A DNA stretch of 64,000 bases from an uncultured Acetatifactor sp. GTDB lineage: Bacteria; Bacillota; Clostridia; Lachnospirales; Lachnospiraceae. Made by a program: the position numbers and the translations under genes. Positions 26,759 through 36,128 of this stretch are shown one piece after another (the stretch's first letter is position 1; the number at the start of each line of letters is the position of its first letter). The notes under the pieces are model-generated. The model made no database searches, had not been told where the DNA came from, and was given only the letters and a program-made list of their open reading frames with translations. The stretch spans positions 15,860-79,859 of the forward strand of contig CAJTPH010000011.1 in NCBI GenBank assembly GCA_910578215.1. Reading direction: 5' to 3'.

Positions 26759-27001
26759 GTTTAAATCCGAGAGAGCGAGAGAGTATGTAACCATTCCGTT
26801 TCGCCCATAAGAATTCTTTGGATAAAGTAAAATATGCGGAAGCAGGCAATGTAATCTTTTAAAATGTTTTGTCGATATATAACATGAATTACCTTGGGTA
26901 ACAAAATTGACCTAAATAAGGGTATGAGAGGTCTAAGGCCTAAGCAGGACGTTACGCGAGGGAGCGCGGACAATAATTATAGAGAACAGGAGACACGCGG
27001 A
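26759..27001. other. Upstream region between operon A leader and the HEPN gene
   Basis: This stretch must hold the plus-strand promoter of the HEPN gene and any minus-strand promoter of operon A, but no strong consensus pair was found on either strand. A short inverted repeat TTACC-TTG-GGTAA lies near 26890-26902. A 36-codon in-frame extension of the HEPN gene exists here but looks non-coding. Confidence 0.35.
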
Positions 27002-28729
27002 ATGGGGCTTTTAGTAAAATTTATTGCGGTAGACAGTAAGAATGAAACCATAGAACAGGCGAAGTATATTCAGGAAATATTTAATAAAGTGTACAGCAAC
27101 GGCTTAATCAAAAGATTAATGGTGTCCCTTGACGAGCTTCCGTTCAAGCTCGGCCCGGTAAAAGAAGCGGACGAGGAGGGCAACGTCTTTGTAATTGAAT
27201 TTAACAGCATGGAAAATGACAGCTCCGATAACTGGGAATTAGTATTTCGATATGGAACCTACGATGCTTCAAAACAGCTGGAGGTGGAAATTCATTCCGA
27301 CACCTACACTGTGGACAAGGACAATAATTATCTGGAAATACTGAAATTGACCGTTAAAAAGGCCATTGTAAAGGACTGGAAATCGATCATCTGGCTCATC
27401 GACAAGGATTCCGAATGCCTGTCCATCGAATTATATCCGAGGATTTATAAAATCGAAAATCTCATGAGAGAATTGATCAACGAGGTTATGGCAAAGCAGT
27501 ATGGAAGCTCCTGGTGGGATTCCTTTGTGCCGGCAAACATAAAAGAGAAGCATTCCAAAAGATTAAAGGAATACAAGGCAAAGGTTCCGGCGTTTAACAA
27601 TGTAGACGAGAGATTGATGTCCATCGATATTGATGATTTAGGCGAACTGATTACGTTAAAAAGATATAAGTGGAACCCTGTATTTGATGAAAAAATCAGT
27701 CTTCTGCTCAATGGCGTGCAGAGCTATGATGACAATAAGATCCGTGAATTGCTGATTAGGCAGAGAGTCGTAGATATAGATTTATGGCAGGATCAGTTTT
27801 CCAGGTATCTGCCGGCAGATTTTAAAGAGAGATTTTTTGCGTTTGCCAAGGACAGAAACCATATTATGCATAACAAGCTGATAGACCGAACAGCATATAC
27901 GCAGATAAAGGTTTCCGGAGAAAAGATAGAAAATGACCTCATACAGGCGATCGAAAAATTAAGCACAATCATTTTGTCCCATGAGGAAAAGGAAGAAATC
28001 GAAAAGCAAAAGCAGATAGAGTTGGGGCTGCAGGCAATATGGGAACATGAATGCAAGGAAAGAGACGCCCATGTTTCTATAAGAGACTACGATGAGATCA
28101 GAGGGTTATTCGGGGATAGCCTGTGGGAAATTGTGAACCAGCTGGAAGAAGTCTTTCATTTCAGGCGCGACATTGAAATTGAAGGAACATACGATACAGA
28201 CCGGGCGGAGACCGGAGAGTTAATGTCTGTACAATCCAAGGTCGACGGCACACGGTTGCTGTTCACATACAACATGTCCATTATTGACGAGGAGGGCGCT
28301 GACAGTACATTAAGCATATACGGCGGCGCAAATAAAAAACACCTTACGAACATAATATACAAAAATGCTTCTGTGGAATTTGATCCCGGCAGCGGCTTAT
28401 ATATGCCGATTATACAGGACGAGCTCGGCAGTACGTCAGATGCGGCAGACGATTTGGCTGATTTTATTAATGAAAAAATAACAAACTACAGAGATAATGC
28501 GGAGTCGGGGGATACTGCCGAGTTTGTTTACTGCAGTGAATGCGGAGAGGATTCCATATGCATAAACGAGGACGTACTGCCAATGGGAACATGCATGAGC
28601 TGCGGCTATGTCAATGAGATGCATCAATGTGACAAATGCGGGGAGTGGTTTAACAGCGAGGCGGACGGCAAGTATGAAGATTATGTCTCGATGTGCCAGA
28701 ATTGCCTGGATAGGCTGGAAGCGGAGTAA
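27002..28729 (+). CDS. Unknown protein with HEPN-type motif and C-terminal zinc ribbons
   Basis: About 575 residues from ATG 27002 (AGGAG 9 bases upstream). I do not recognise a named family. A motif RNHIMHNK at residues 285-292 matches the R-x4-H signature of HEPN ribonucleases found in abortive-infection and toxin systems. A charged, coiled-coil-like stretch (EEKEEIEKQKQ) follows. The last 60 residues hold two or three C-x2-C pairs (CSECGEDS, CMSCGYV, CDKCGEW, CQNC), a zinc-ribbon tail that could bind RNA or protein. It lies between operons A and B, opposite in strand to both, and may be a defence or stress gene; that is inference. Confidence 0.65.
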   Translation: MGLLVKFIAVDSKNETIEQAKYIQEIFNKVYSNGLIKRLMVSLDELPFKLGPVKEADEEGNVFVIEFNSMENDSSDNWELVFRYGTYDASKQLEVEIHSDTYTVDKDNNYLEILKLTVKKAIVKDWKSIIWLIDKDSECLSIELYPRIYKIENLMRELINEVMAKQYGSSWWDSFVPANIKEKHSKRLKEYKAKVPAFNNVDERLMSIDIDDLGELITLKRYKWNPVFDEKISLLLNGVQSYDDNKIRELLIRQRVVDIDLWQDQFSRYLPADFKERFFAFAKDRNHIMHNKLIDRTAYTQIKVSGEKIENDLIQAIEKLSTIILSHEEKEEIEKQKQIELGLQAIWEHECKERDAHVSIRDYDEIRGLFGDSLWEIVNQLEEVFHFRRDIEIEGTYDTDRAETGELMSVQSKVDGTRLLFTYNMSIIDEEGADSTLSIYGGANKKHLTNIIYKNASVEFDPGSGLYMPIIQDELGSTSDAADDLADFINEKITNYRDNAESGDTAEFVYCSECGEDSICINEDVLPMGTCMSCGYVNEMHQCDKCGEWFNSEADGKYEDYVSMCQNCLDRLEAE

Positions 28730-28742
28730 GGCCATTTATTTA

Positions 28743-28771
28743 TAGACTTTATATTCATATTGTGTTATAAT
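28743..28771 (+). promoter_or_regulatory. Promoter of the AAA-like gene with inverted repeat
   Basis: TAGACT, a 17-base spacer and TATAAT with an extended TGT before it, about 40 bases before the ATG at 28811. The inverted repeat TGTTATA-N13-TATAACA (28763-28789) overlaps the -10 and could be an operator. Confidence 0.5.
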
Positions 28772-28810
28772 GTTATTAAAAATATAACAAGCCGGAAAGG
28801 AAACGCTCAC

Positions 28811-30388
28811 ATGGGATTTTATTTGAATCCGGGAAACAAGGGTTTCTGGGAATCTATACGCTCAAAAATATACGTGGACAAGACAAATGTGATAGCCTGT
28901 ACTAATATGCTTATTAATACAAAGGAAAAGTTTATCTGTGTCAGCAGACCCCGGCGCTTCGGCAAGTCCATGACTCTTGAAACGCTTGCGGCTTACTATA
29001 GCTGCGGATGTGATTCGGCAGCATTGTTTAAGGGGAAAAAAATAGAAAAGGACAGCACCTTCCAGGAGCACCTGAACCGATATGACGTTGTCTTTCTGAA
29101 TATGCAGCAGTTTTTGAGCGAGGCTGCCCCGGGAAAGATCACAGACTATCTGGCGCAGGAGGTATTAAAGGACCTGCGGAAGGAATACGGCGAAATCCTG
29201 AACGGGCATGATATAGGGCTCACGGCTGCATTGAGAGAGATTTATGTGGAAACGGGCAGACAGTTCATCTTCCTGATCGACGAGTGGGACTGTGTCATGC
29301 GTGAACGGCAGGAGGCGGAGGAACTGCAGAGGCATTACCTGGATTTCCTGCGCAATCTTTTAAAGGATCAGCCGTATGTGGCTCTTGCGTATATGACCGG
29401 CATTCTTCCCATCAAGAAGTATGGTTCTCATTCCGCGCTGAACATGTTCTTTGAATATTCCATGACGGACCAGAAGGAGCTGGAGGAGTATACCGGGTTC
29501 ACAGAGGACGAGGTCAAAGAATTGTGCGCCCGGTTTGAAATGGACTTTCAGGAGACGGGCAGCTGGTATGACGGGTACAGGTTTAAGAAATTTCAGCATG
29601 TCTATAATCCGCGGTCCGTTGTGGAAGCCATGCACTGCCGTGATTTTGCGGGTTACTGGGCATCCACCGAGACCTATGAGGCGCTGAAGGTTTATATGGA
29701 CATGGACTTTGACGGACTCCGGGCAGATATCGTACAGATGCTTGGCGGCGGGCGTGTCCGGTTAAATACGCGCAGCTTTCAAAATGACATGCACACCTTC
29801 AAGACCAGGGACGACGTGCTGACCCTGCTGATTCATCTGGGATATCTTGCATATGATTCCGTGTCAAAGGAAACGTTTATCCCCAATAAGGAGATTATGG
29901 GGGAATTTGAGACCGCCATGAGCGTAAGCGGCTGGACGGAGATCATGCGCGTTCTGCAGGCATCGGAAAGGCTTCTTGAGGATACCCTTGCCGGTGATGA
30001 GGAAAAGGTTGCGGAGGGGCTGGACAAGGCACATGCGGAGGTGGCCTCCATCCTGACCTATAACGACGAAAACAGTCTTGGCTGTGCCATCGGGCTGGCG
30101 TATTACAGTGCCAGAAAAGACTATCTGCTTATTCGGGAGTTTCCCGCCGGCAGGGGATTTGCGGACATTGTATTCCTGCCGCTGCCTTCCTCGTGCAAGC
30201 CTGCCCTTGTGATCGAATTGAAATATGACAGGACCGCGGACACCGCCATAAGGCAGATCAAGGAAAGAAAATATGCACAGGCACTGGAAGGCTACAGCGG
30301 CGATATCCTGCTCGTGGGGATAAACTATGACAGGGAAAACAGAAATAAGCCGCACAGCTGCGTGATTGAAAAGGCTGAAATCCAATAA
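28811..30388 (+). CDS. AAA-ATPase-like protein with PD-(D/E)XK nuclease domain (DUF1703 type)
   Basis: About 525 residues from ATG 28811 (GGAAAGGAAA upstream). N-terminal AAA-ATPase_like domain: GFYLNPGNKGF, SRPRRFGKS as the Walker A-type loop (48-53) and FLIDEWDCV as Walker B. C-terminal DUF1703 domain: GFADIVFLP and ALVIELKYD, which form a PD-(D/E)XK nuclease-type core. The family is very common and multicopy in gut Clostridia and Bacteroides; its biological role is not settled. It is convergent with manA, with only 2 bases between the stop codons, so transcripts may interfere. Confidence 0.85.
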   Translation: MGFYLNPGNKGFWESIRSKIYVDKTNVIACTNMLINTKEKFICVSRPRRFGKSMTLETLAAYYSCGCDSAALFKGKKIEKDSTFQEHLNRYDVVFLNMQQFLSEAAPGKITDYLAQEVLKDLRKEYGEILNGHDIGLTAALREIYVETGRQFIFLIDEWDCVMRERQEAEELQRHYLDFLRNLLKDQPYVALAYMTGILPIKKYGSHSALNMFFEYSMTDQKELEEYTGFTEDEVKELCARFEMDFQETGSWYDGYRFKKFQHVYNPRSVVEAMHCRDFAGYWASTETYEALKVYMDMDFDGLRADIVQMLGGGRVRLNTRSFQNDMHTFKTRDDVLTLLIHLGYLAYDSVSKETFIPNKEIMGEFETAMSVSGWTEIMRVLQASERLLEDTLAGDEEKVAEGLDKAHAEVASILTYNDENSLGCAIGLAYYSARKDYLLIREFPAGRGFADIVFLPLPSSCKPALVIELKYDRTADTAIRQIKERKYAQALEGYSGDILLVGINYDRENRNKPHSCVIEKAEIQ

Positions 30389-30390
30389 CC

Positions 30391-31419
30391 TCAACACCCT
30401 ACCATAAGCAGCTGTGCCTTCCCGTACAGCTTCAGCGGAACCGAGCCTGCAGGCACAAAAATGCAGTCCCCCTTGATGAACTGCAGGCCTTCCGTTTCTC
30501 CTGCAAGGGTTCCTACGCCCTCCGTACACAAAAGTACCCGGAAGGAATCTGCCGCCGTCTGAAACGACGCGCCCTCGCGCCAGCGTTCCGTATTTAACAG
30601 CATTCTGTCCACCTGAAAATATTTGCAGCGGCACAGAAGCTCCGTTGCGTAACCCCTCTTGAATTTCAGCACGCGCATGGGCTGTCTGGGCTCCGAGCCG
30701 CCCCGCAGGTCAGCTACCTCCACCGCTTTTTCCACATGAAGCGGGCGGGGTCTTCCGTCTTTATCCAAACGATTGTAATCGTACAAACGGTACGTCAGAT
30801 TTGAGCTCTCCTGAATCTCCGCAATCAAGGCGCCCGCCCCGATTGCATGTACCTGTCCCGCAGGGATATAAAACATGTCGTCCTTCTGGATAGGCACCTT
30901 TTGCAGATATCTCTCCACCATACCCGTGCTCAGGCTCTCCAGCAGCTTCTTCCTGTCCATGCTGCGCCGAAACCCATATATAAGCTCCGCGCCCTTCTGC
31001 GCATCCAGAACATACCACATTTCGGATTTTCCCAGGGAGCCGTTTTCGTGCTCTCTGGCATAATCGTCATCGGGGTGTACCTGCACCGACAGATTTGACT
31101 TTGCATCGATAAATTTTATTAATATGGGGATATCCCCGTTTGTCACCGCATGTTTTTGTCCCATATATGCAGGATTTTCCTTTAATACGTCCCGCAGCGT
31201 CCGGCCCTGGTATTCCCCCGAAGCAACCAGGCTGAGCCCGTCAGGGTGCGTGGAACACTCCCAGGTCTCCGCCAGCGGCGACATATCGATATTTTTGGAA
31301 AAATCATCCTTCAGCCGGGTTCCGCCCCACAGATAATCCTTGCCCGCAGGCTTTAACAAAAACGGGCTGCTGCCTCCGGCAGTACGGTCAATTCTCCAAT
31401 TGGAATTTCTGTTTGTCAT
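30391..31419 (-). CDS. manA: Mannose-6-phosphate isomerase, class I
   Basis: A 342-residue cupin-type isomerase of the zinc-dependent family. Conserved segments FLLKPAGKDYLWGGTRL, VQVHPDDDYAR (zinc ligand and substrate region) and YIPAGQVHAIGAG are visible. It interconverts fructose-6-phosphate and mannose-6-phosphate and so feeds ManC for GDP-mannose. It overlaps the end of the manC gene by 32 bases and closes operon B. No phosphomannomutase gene was seen in this window. Confidence 0.9.
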   Translation of the reverse strand: MTNRNSNWRIDRTAGGSSPFLLKPAGKDYLWGGTRLKDDFSKNIDMSPLAETWECSTHPDGLSLVASGEYQGRTLRDVLKENPAYMGQKHAVTNGDIPILIKFIDAKSNLSVQVHPDDDYAREHENGSLGKSEMWYVLDAQKGAELIYGFRRSMDRKKLLESLSTGMVERYLQKVPIQKDDMFYIPAGQVHAIGAGALIAEIQESSNLTYRLYDYNRLDKDGRPRPLHVEKAVEVADLRGGSEPRQPMRVLKFKRGYATELLCRCKYFQVDRMLLNTERWREGASFQTAADSFRVLLCTEGVGTLAGETEGLQFIKGDCIFVPAGSVPLKLYGKAQLLMVGC

Positions 31420-32704
31420 GGACGCTAATCTCCTTGCCCAGTTGGACCTCGATGACCTGAAGGGTTGTGTCTGCTATGATGGTATGGCGGCACCCCGCCT
31501 GCATGGTGACAACATCCCCCGGGCTGACCGGCTGTTCCATGCCGTCGATCAGCACCGTTCCGGTTCCTGCGATTACATTCCATATCTCATCCCTGTGCTG
31601 GTGGCTGTGGTAATTCATCCTGTGTCCCGGCTTCAGAGTCACCTTGATCGTCATGCTGTATTCCTCCACATCCAGCACATGAAAGCTCCCCCAGGATTTC
31701 TCCGCAAACATGACCTGCTGCCCCATTTGGTCCACAAAAGGCTTAATCTGGCTGGACTGCTCCTTATCGGAAACAAGGATACCCTCCGGGCTTGCAGAGA
31801 CCACCACATCCTTCATCCCCATACACAAAATGGGGATGTCCAGCTCATTAACAACATGGGTATTCTCACAGGTTTCATTCAGGACCGCATTTCCCACTGC
31901 CGTCTCATTCATTACCTCGGTCAGCGTATTCCAGGTCCCCAGGTCCTTCCAGCCCCCGGAATACCGCATCATTTGAATCCGCGGCTCATTCTCTGCAACC
32001 GCATAATCAAAGCTGATCTTTTCCAGGGTGTCATATTTGGCAAACAGGTCGTCATAGCTTTCAAAATCGATGAGCTCATGTGCCTTTTGGAGCACATAGT
32101 TTATTTTATATGCAAAAACGCCTCCGTTCCAAAGCGCACCCTGGGCTATATAGGTTTTGGCTGTCTCCGTATCCGGTTTTTCCTTAAAGGAGCTTACCGG
32201 GCTTACATCAGCTTTTTTCTCCGGAATAATATATCCGTACTTTTCGCTGGGATATGCAGGCGCTATCCCCATCAGCACAAGGTTTGCCTCTCCCTTTGCC
32301 GCCTGCCCGCCGAGCAGCTTCAGCGTCTCAAAATAGGAGTCATCCACATAAGGGTCCACAGGGCACACCACCACCGGCTCCTCCCCTGAGATTCCCATTA
32401 TGTCATGCAGATATGCCGTCGCCAGCACAATTGCCGGAAAGGTATCCCTGCGGCATGGCTCCACGCTGATTCCCACATTATCCCCAAGCTGATTGTGTAT
32501 CAGGGACACCTGGGATTTGGATGTTGCAATGATGACATTTGCCTCCTTGTCCACCTTGCGTATCTGCCGGTACACCCTCTGGACCATGGATTCCAGTCCG
32601 CCGTCCTCCCTTTTGAATATTTTGATAAACTGTTTGGAGCGGATGTCGTTGGACAACGGCCACAGTCGCTTGCCGCTTCCGCCCGAGAGTAAAATGATGT
32701 TCAT
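31388..32704 (-). CDS. manC: Mannose-1-phosphate guanylyltransferase (ManC type) with C-terminal cupin
   Basis: A 438-residue enzyme. N-terminal LLSGGSGKRLWPLS is the GTP/Mg loop, and FKEKPD is the sugar-phosphate motif. The C-terminal domain (about 340-438) is the cupin of bifunctional PMI-GMP proteins, with HSHQHRDEIWNVIAG. The cupin may add isomerase activity, though a full ManA is next door. It makes GDP-mannose for the Gmd/Rmd enzymes at the start of the operon and for any mannosyltransferases. Confidence 0.9.
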   Translation of the reverse strand: MNIILLSGGSGKRLWPLSNDIRSKQFIKIFKREDGGLESMVQRVYRQIRKVDKEANVIIATSKSQVSLIHNQLGDNVGISVEPCRRDTFPAIVLATAYLHDIMGISGEEPVVVCPVDPYVDDSYFETLKLLGGQAAKGEANLVLMGIAPAYPSEKYGYIIPEKKADVSPVSSFKEKPDTETAKTYIAQGALWNGGVFAYKINYVLQKAHELIDFESYDDLFAKYDTLEKISFDYAVAENEPRIQMMRYSGGWKDLGTWNTLTEVMNETAVGNAVLNETCENTHVVNELDIPILCMGMKDVVVSASPEGILVSDKEQSSQIKPFVDQMGQQVMFAEKSWGSFHVLDVEEYSMTIKVTLKPGHRMNYHSHQHRDEIWNVIAGTGTVLIDGMEQPVSPGDVVTMQAGCRHTIIADTTLQVIEVQLGKEISVHDKQKFQLEN

Positions 32705-32786
32705 AGTCTTCCTCCGGTTTCTGTGTAATCATATAATTAAGCTGCCTGAAAAGTCTTTATAATTTAGCTGAGTGTCTTCCCATAAC

Positions 32787-33860
32787 TCATTGTTCATTAA
32801 GCAGTAAGTCAAGTCTGCAAAGGAGTCTGTTTATTCCAATGTAATAAAACAGCTTTCTTCTTGCATAATCCATTACAAATGTGCCAAGGACAAAAACGAT
32901 TGCGCACAGTGTCAGCGATATCACAATTTTTAGCACCGACGAAACGGGAGATACCTCAAAAATCGAATGGAGAAAGCTGTCATACACAAACCGTGGATTA
33001 TTTAGAACGAAAACGGCAAATGCGCCTTCCCCCATGCCCTTTGCCATCCGTTTAAGCTTTTCGGATTTTATAGCCAGCTTTGAAAACAGCAGCAAATAGC
33101 TGACTGCGGTTATAAACATAAAGGGAGAGATATACTCAACGGTATTAATAAAAACCTTCGATAAAATTATATCGCTCCGCAATATGCCGGAGTTCATTTT
33201 TAAGCAGTAGGATAATATACAGCAGCTCAAAATGATAAATATTTTTGCATTGGATGAGACTTTTGGAAATAAGTCGATTTTTTTTATAATACCCCCCCCA
33301 ATACATAAAATTAACAGCCAAACAAAGGAATAGCCACTTGCAGTGTTGAAATTTCCGGTGCATGTTTCCATAATGGTAAATATCAATATAATACCTGCCA
33401 ATATAACCTTGGAATGTCTGTCAGAAATTATCCTTAAGCCATTCATTATAATTGGAATAAACAAGTATAAGCCCAAATATGCTGTAAAGTACCAATATGC
33501 GTTGGACAGGATAGGGCAAAAACTGAGGCGTAATTCATTCTCCTGTATGCTGAGTCCAAATATTTTCTTGATTGAGATATTCAGGGCTCCATAAAAAACT
33601 ATCTCCAGCCAAAGGAGTATTATGTTTCCCAGCTTCAATTTTGAAACACCGTCTCTGTATGATAGATAGCCTGTAATCAGCGCAAAACAGTCAACTGCGC
33701 AAAACGCCAGAGTTTCCAGAAACCATGCTGCATAATATTGCTGACCGCCTGTAATTGCCGGGTCCAGAAGCCCCCAACGCCCAAGAGCATGCAATATTAC
33801 AACATAAAACATGCATATTGCTTTTAGGATATCTATTCCGTAATTTCTATTCTCAAACAT
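32787..33860 (-). CDS. Acyltransferase family 3 membrane protein
   Basis: A 357-residue protein with about ten membrane helices. The N-terminus NYGIDILKAICMFYVVILHALG contains the catalytic-type His of the acyltransferase-3 family (PF01757), which O-acetylates sugars in the membrane. A G8 tract (33292-33299) encodes part of a mid-protein loop and is in frame, so this copy is intact. It is one of two acyltransferases in operon B, both carrying G-tracts. Confidence 0.85.
   Translation of the reverse strand: MFENRNYGIDILKAICMFYVVILHALGRWGLLDPAITGGQQYYAAWFLETLAFCAVDCFALITGYLSYRDGVSKLKLGNIILLWLEIVFYGALNISIKKIFGLSIQENELRLSFCPILSNAYWYFTAYLGLYLFIPIIMNGLRIISDRHSKVILAGIILIFTIMETCTGNFNTASGYSFVWLLILCIGGGIIKKIDLFPKVSSNAKIFIILSCCILSYCLKMNSGILRSDIILSKVFINTVEYISPFMFITAVSYLLLFSKLAIKSEKLKRMAKGMGEGAFAVFVLNNPRFVYDSFLHSIFEVSPVSSVLKIVISLTLCAIVFVLGTFVMDYARRKLFYYIGINRLLCRLDLLLNEQ
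33292..33299 (-). repeat. G8 tract inside the intact acyltransferase gene
   Basis: Eight G on the coding strand encode GGG in LCIGGGIIKKIDL. Membrane helices continue in frame on both sides. A change of one base would truncate the protein near its middle. Confidence 0.9.
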
Positions 33861-33886
33861 CTTTTTTATCCGAATAGTCGCTTATT

Positions 33887-34955
33887 TTATCGCTTTGTAA
33901 ATTTTAAAAACTTCTGCTTACATAAACTGAATACATATGTTCCGCCAAAAACACATACTGCCAATAAAAGCATGGCAATACTCTTTTGATACAAAGTATT
34001 TACCCCCCCCCCCCAAAAAATTTTCAAATTTCTGCACTGCCGCTAACACCAGCGGATGATAAATATATATATCAGAGCTGTTTTCTCTGCCTATTTTGGC
34101 AAGCCGGCATTTTCTGCCGCAGATCCTCTCCGAAAATAGTTTTAAAAACATCCAGACAAGAAACGGGGTTATTATCAGGCAATCGCCATAATTTGATATT
34201 TGGTAATTAATAATAAGTTCATTTTCAATGATGCCTGCACATAATAAGAGCAACACTGCCCAAACGGAAGTTTTTGACCCGCCGTTTTCATTTTTTCTGC
34301 ATTGTCTGTATAAGATACCGATTAAGTAAAAAGGCAAACCGTCAAACAGCCAATTTCTAGAAAAAAATGTATCTAATTCAAAACCCAGAATTAATTTGGA
34401 ATAAGTTCCCAAAATACAATTACAGGTCAATAAAACTGTAATAACAGCAAAAAGCAGTTTATTATTTAAAATAATTGTACGATTATATTTCCAAACAATA
34501 TTCACAATTGCAAAAACATATAATAAAGCCAGTAAATACCACAGATGATTATATGCAAAGCCTGGTACATTAAAAATAATCAGTTTAATTAAATACTGCA
34601 GACATTCTTTTATTCCGATGCCATCAGGCAGACCATCGTTGCGAAGAAAAATCCTTGCTCCGTTATAAATGCTGTAAACAACAATGCCTTCAAAAAAGAG
34701 CATTATTATTTTTTTTACATATACCTTTTCTTTTGCCCCATTTTTTATATCCGAAAAAAAGTATCCTGATATGCAAAAGAAAATCGGAACACCTGTCAAT
34801 TCTATAAAACGTAAATGAGAGCCTGCGTCTGATTGATAGGAGCAATGTAAAAATATAACCAAAGCCGCGGCAATTGTCTTTAAAGCGTCCAATCCATCTA
34901 TTCTGTTTTTTTCTGCCGTATACATAACTTCCTTCATTTGTTTAATATCTTCCAC
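33887..34955 (-). pseudogene. Acyltransferase family 3 protein, C-terminus frameshifted at a G12 tract
   Basis: The N-terminal 318 residues form a normal acyltransferase-3 protein (GLDALKTIAAALVIFLHCSYQ with the catalytic-type His; about nine helices). As sequenced, the G12 tract at 34003-34014 leads into a 27-residue unrelated tail ending at 33918. With one G fewer (G11) the frame gives VNTLYQKSIAMLLLAVCVFG, a final membrane helix and a basic tail, ending at 33887. The G12 state is therefore read as OFF or altered, probably reversible by slippage. A homopolymer sequencing error is the alternative. The gene follows the nucleotidyltransferase in operon B. Confidence 0.75.
34003..34014 (-). repeat. 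G12 tract that shifts the acyltransferase frame
   Basis: Twelve consecutive G on the coding strand, the longest such tract in the window. Lengths of 8, 11 or 14 would give the normal C-terminus; 12 does not. Confidence 0.9.
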
Positions 34956-35004
34956 ACCAACGATACATTTTCCTGCCAGGCAAATTAACTGTTATTTTTG
35001 TATT

Positions 35005-35730
35005 CTATAGGTTCAGAAAAATCTGCAGCTCCTCAGGAGTTCCAAGTACATGAACCTTATTTTCATCGATTATGTTCATGGTCACAGTAAGACCCTTCTC
35101 AATCATAAGATTATAAAGAGGCGCTATATACTTCTCGTTTTTCACCAATCCGCTGTCATTCTTATAAAATTCTTCATATAGGGTACTATAAAGTTTTGCT
35201 GAAGAAAAATAATATGCCCCCAGCGTGCAGTTATCGGAAATACGAATCTTTTCGCTGACCTGGGTCACTTTACCGTTCTTGTCTGTCTTTACAAAGCTCC
35301 AATGATTTCCGTCCGCATGAAAGCAGGGAATATGCCCGTCGCCTGAAATATCGGAGTGCTTCATTTGACCAGGCTCCACATATGTGTCAATGTTATAGAC
35401 CAAAATCGCGTCATTCTCATTGCAGTAAGGAATAGCATACATACATGTCGTAGCCTGTCCGTCTGTTAAATGATCTAGCTCAATTATATCGATATTTTCC
35501 ATATTATATTTTTTCATGGTATTTTTGATAAAGCTCTCGGTATCATCACCCTTTCTTACCACAAAGATATATTTGGAAACATACTCGTTATAACCAACGA
35601 GACTGTCCATAGACCACTCAAAAAGTGATTTTCCTTTTGCTTCAATCATATATTTAGGGCAGTTGTATCCAGCCTTTCTAAAACGGGACCCCATGCCTGC
35701 CATTGTAATGATTATTGTTAAATTCCTCAT
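35005..35730 (-). CDS. Nucleotidyltransferase (capsular phospho-modification type)
   Basis: A 241-residue GT-A-fold nucleotidyltransferase with IITMAGMGSRFRKAGYNCPKYMI as the nucleotide-binding N-terminus. The size and GMGSRF form resemble the small cytidylyltransferases of Campylobacter capsule modification (Cj1416 type) rather than large sugar-nucleotide pyrophosphorylases. It forms a tight group with the HAD and kinase-like genes upstream (stop/start shared at 35730), so the three may build one activated phospho-compound. The substrate is unknown. Confidence 0.7.
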   Translation of the reverse strand: MRNLTIIITMAGMGSRFRKAGYNCPKYMIEAKGKSLFEWSMDSLVGYNEYVSKYIFVVRKGDDTESFIKNTMKKYNMENIDIIELDHLTDGQATTCMYAIPYCNENDAILVYNIDTYVEPGQMKHSDISGDGHIPCFHADGNHWSFVKTDKNGKVTQVSEKIRISDNCTLGAYYFSSAKLYSTLYEEFYKNDSGLVKNEKYIAPLYNLMIEKGLTVTMNIIDENKVHVLGTPEELQIFLNL

Positions 35731-36128
35731 TATTCTAAACGCTCCTTTGACTTATTACAGATGCCGTCAAGTTCTTCAACAGAACAATTCAGAAATTCAT
35801 CGGGTCTGACAGTTCGGTCATCCACATAAAAGCCCTTGTGACCCGGCCATGGTTTACCGTACACTATTTCATCGTAAGGAATATTCCATTTGTCCAACCA
35901 CGAGGCTAAAATTGGGGCGGTTATTTTATTAATTAATCCCAGGTTTCCGTTATATGAATTCATGTTTCTTGAGGTAAAAAGAATGATTTTTGCTCCGTTG
36001 TCATGATAATATCTTAATCTCTCGACCATATTGGTATATGGCACTAAGTCTTCATATTTTTCATCCTTTTTCTTTATTGGGCACAGCGTTCCGTCTATAT
36101 CAAACACAAACGAATAATCTTTAAACAT
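35730..36128 (-). CDS. Small HAD-family phosphatase
   Basis: A 132-residue protein with FDIDGTLCP near residue 9 (the catalytic DxD motif), LFTSRNM as the second motif and FYVDDRTVRPDEF as the C-terminal acidic motif. The short capless form resembles capsule-locus phosphatases such as Cj1435. It probably removes a phosphate from the product of the kinase-like partner, or a sugar phosphate. It abuts the gene upstream with no gap. Confidence 0.75.
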   Translation of the reverse strand: MFKDYSFVFDIDGTLCPIKKKDEKYEDLVPYTNMVERLRYYHDNGAKIILFTSRNMNSYNGNLGLINKITAPILASWLDKWNIPYDEIVYGKPWPGHKGFYVDDRTVRPDEFLNCSVEELDGICNKSKERLE

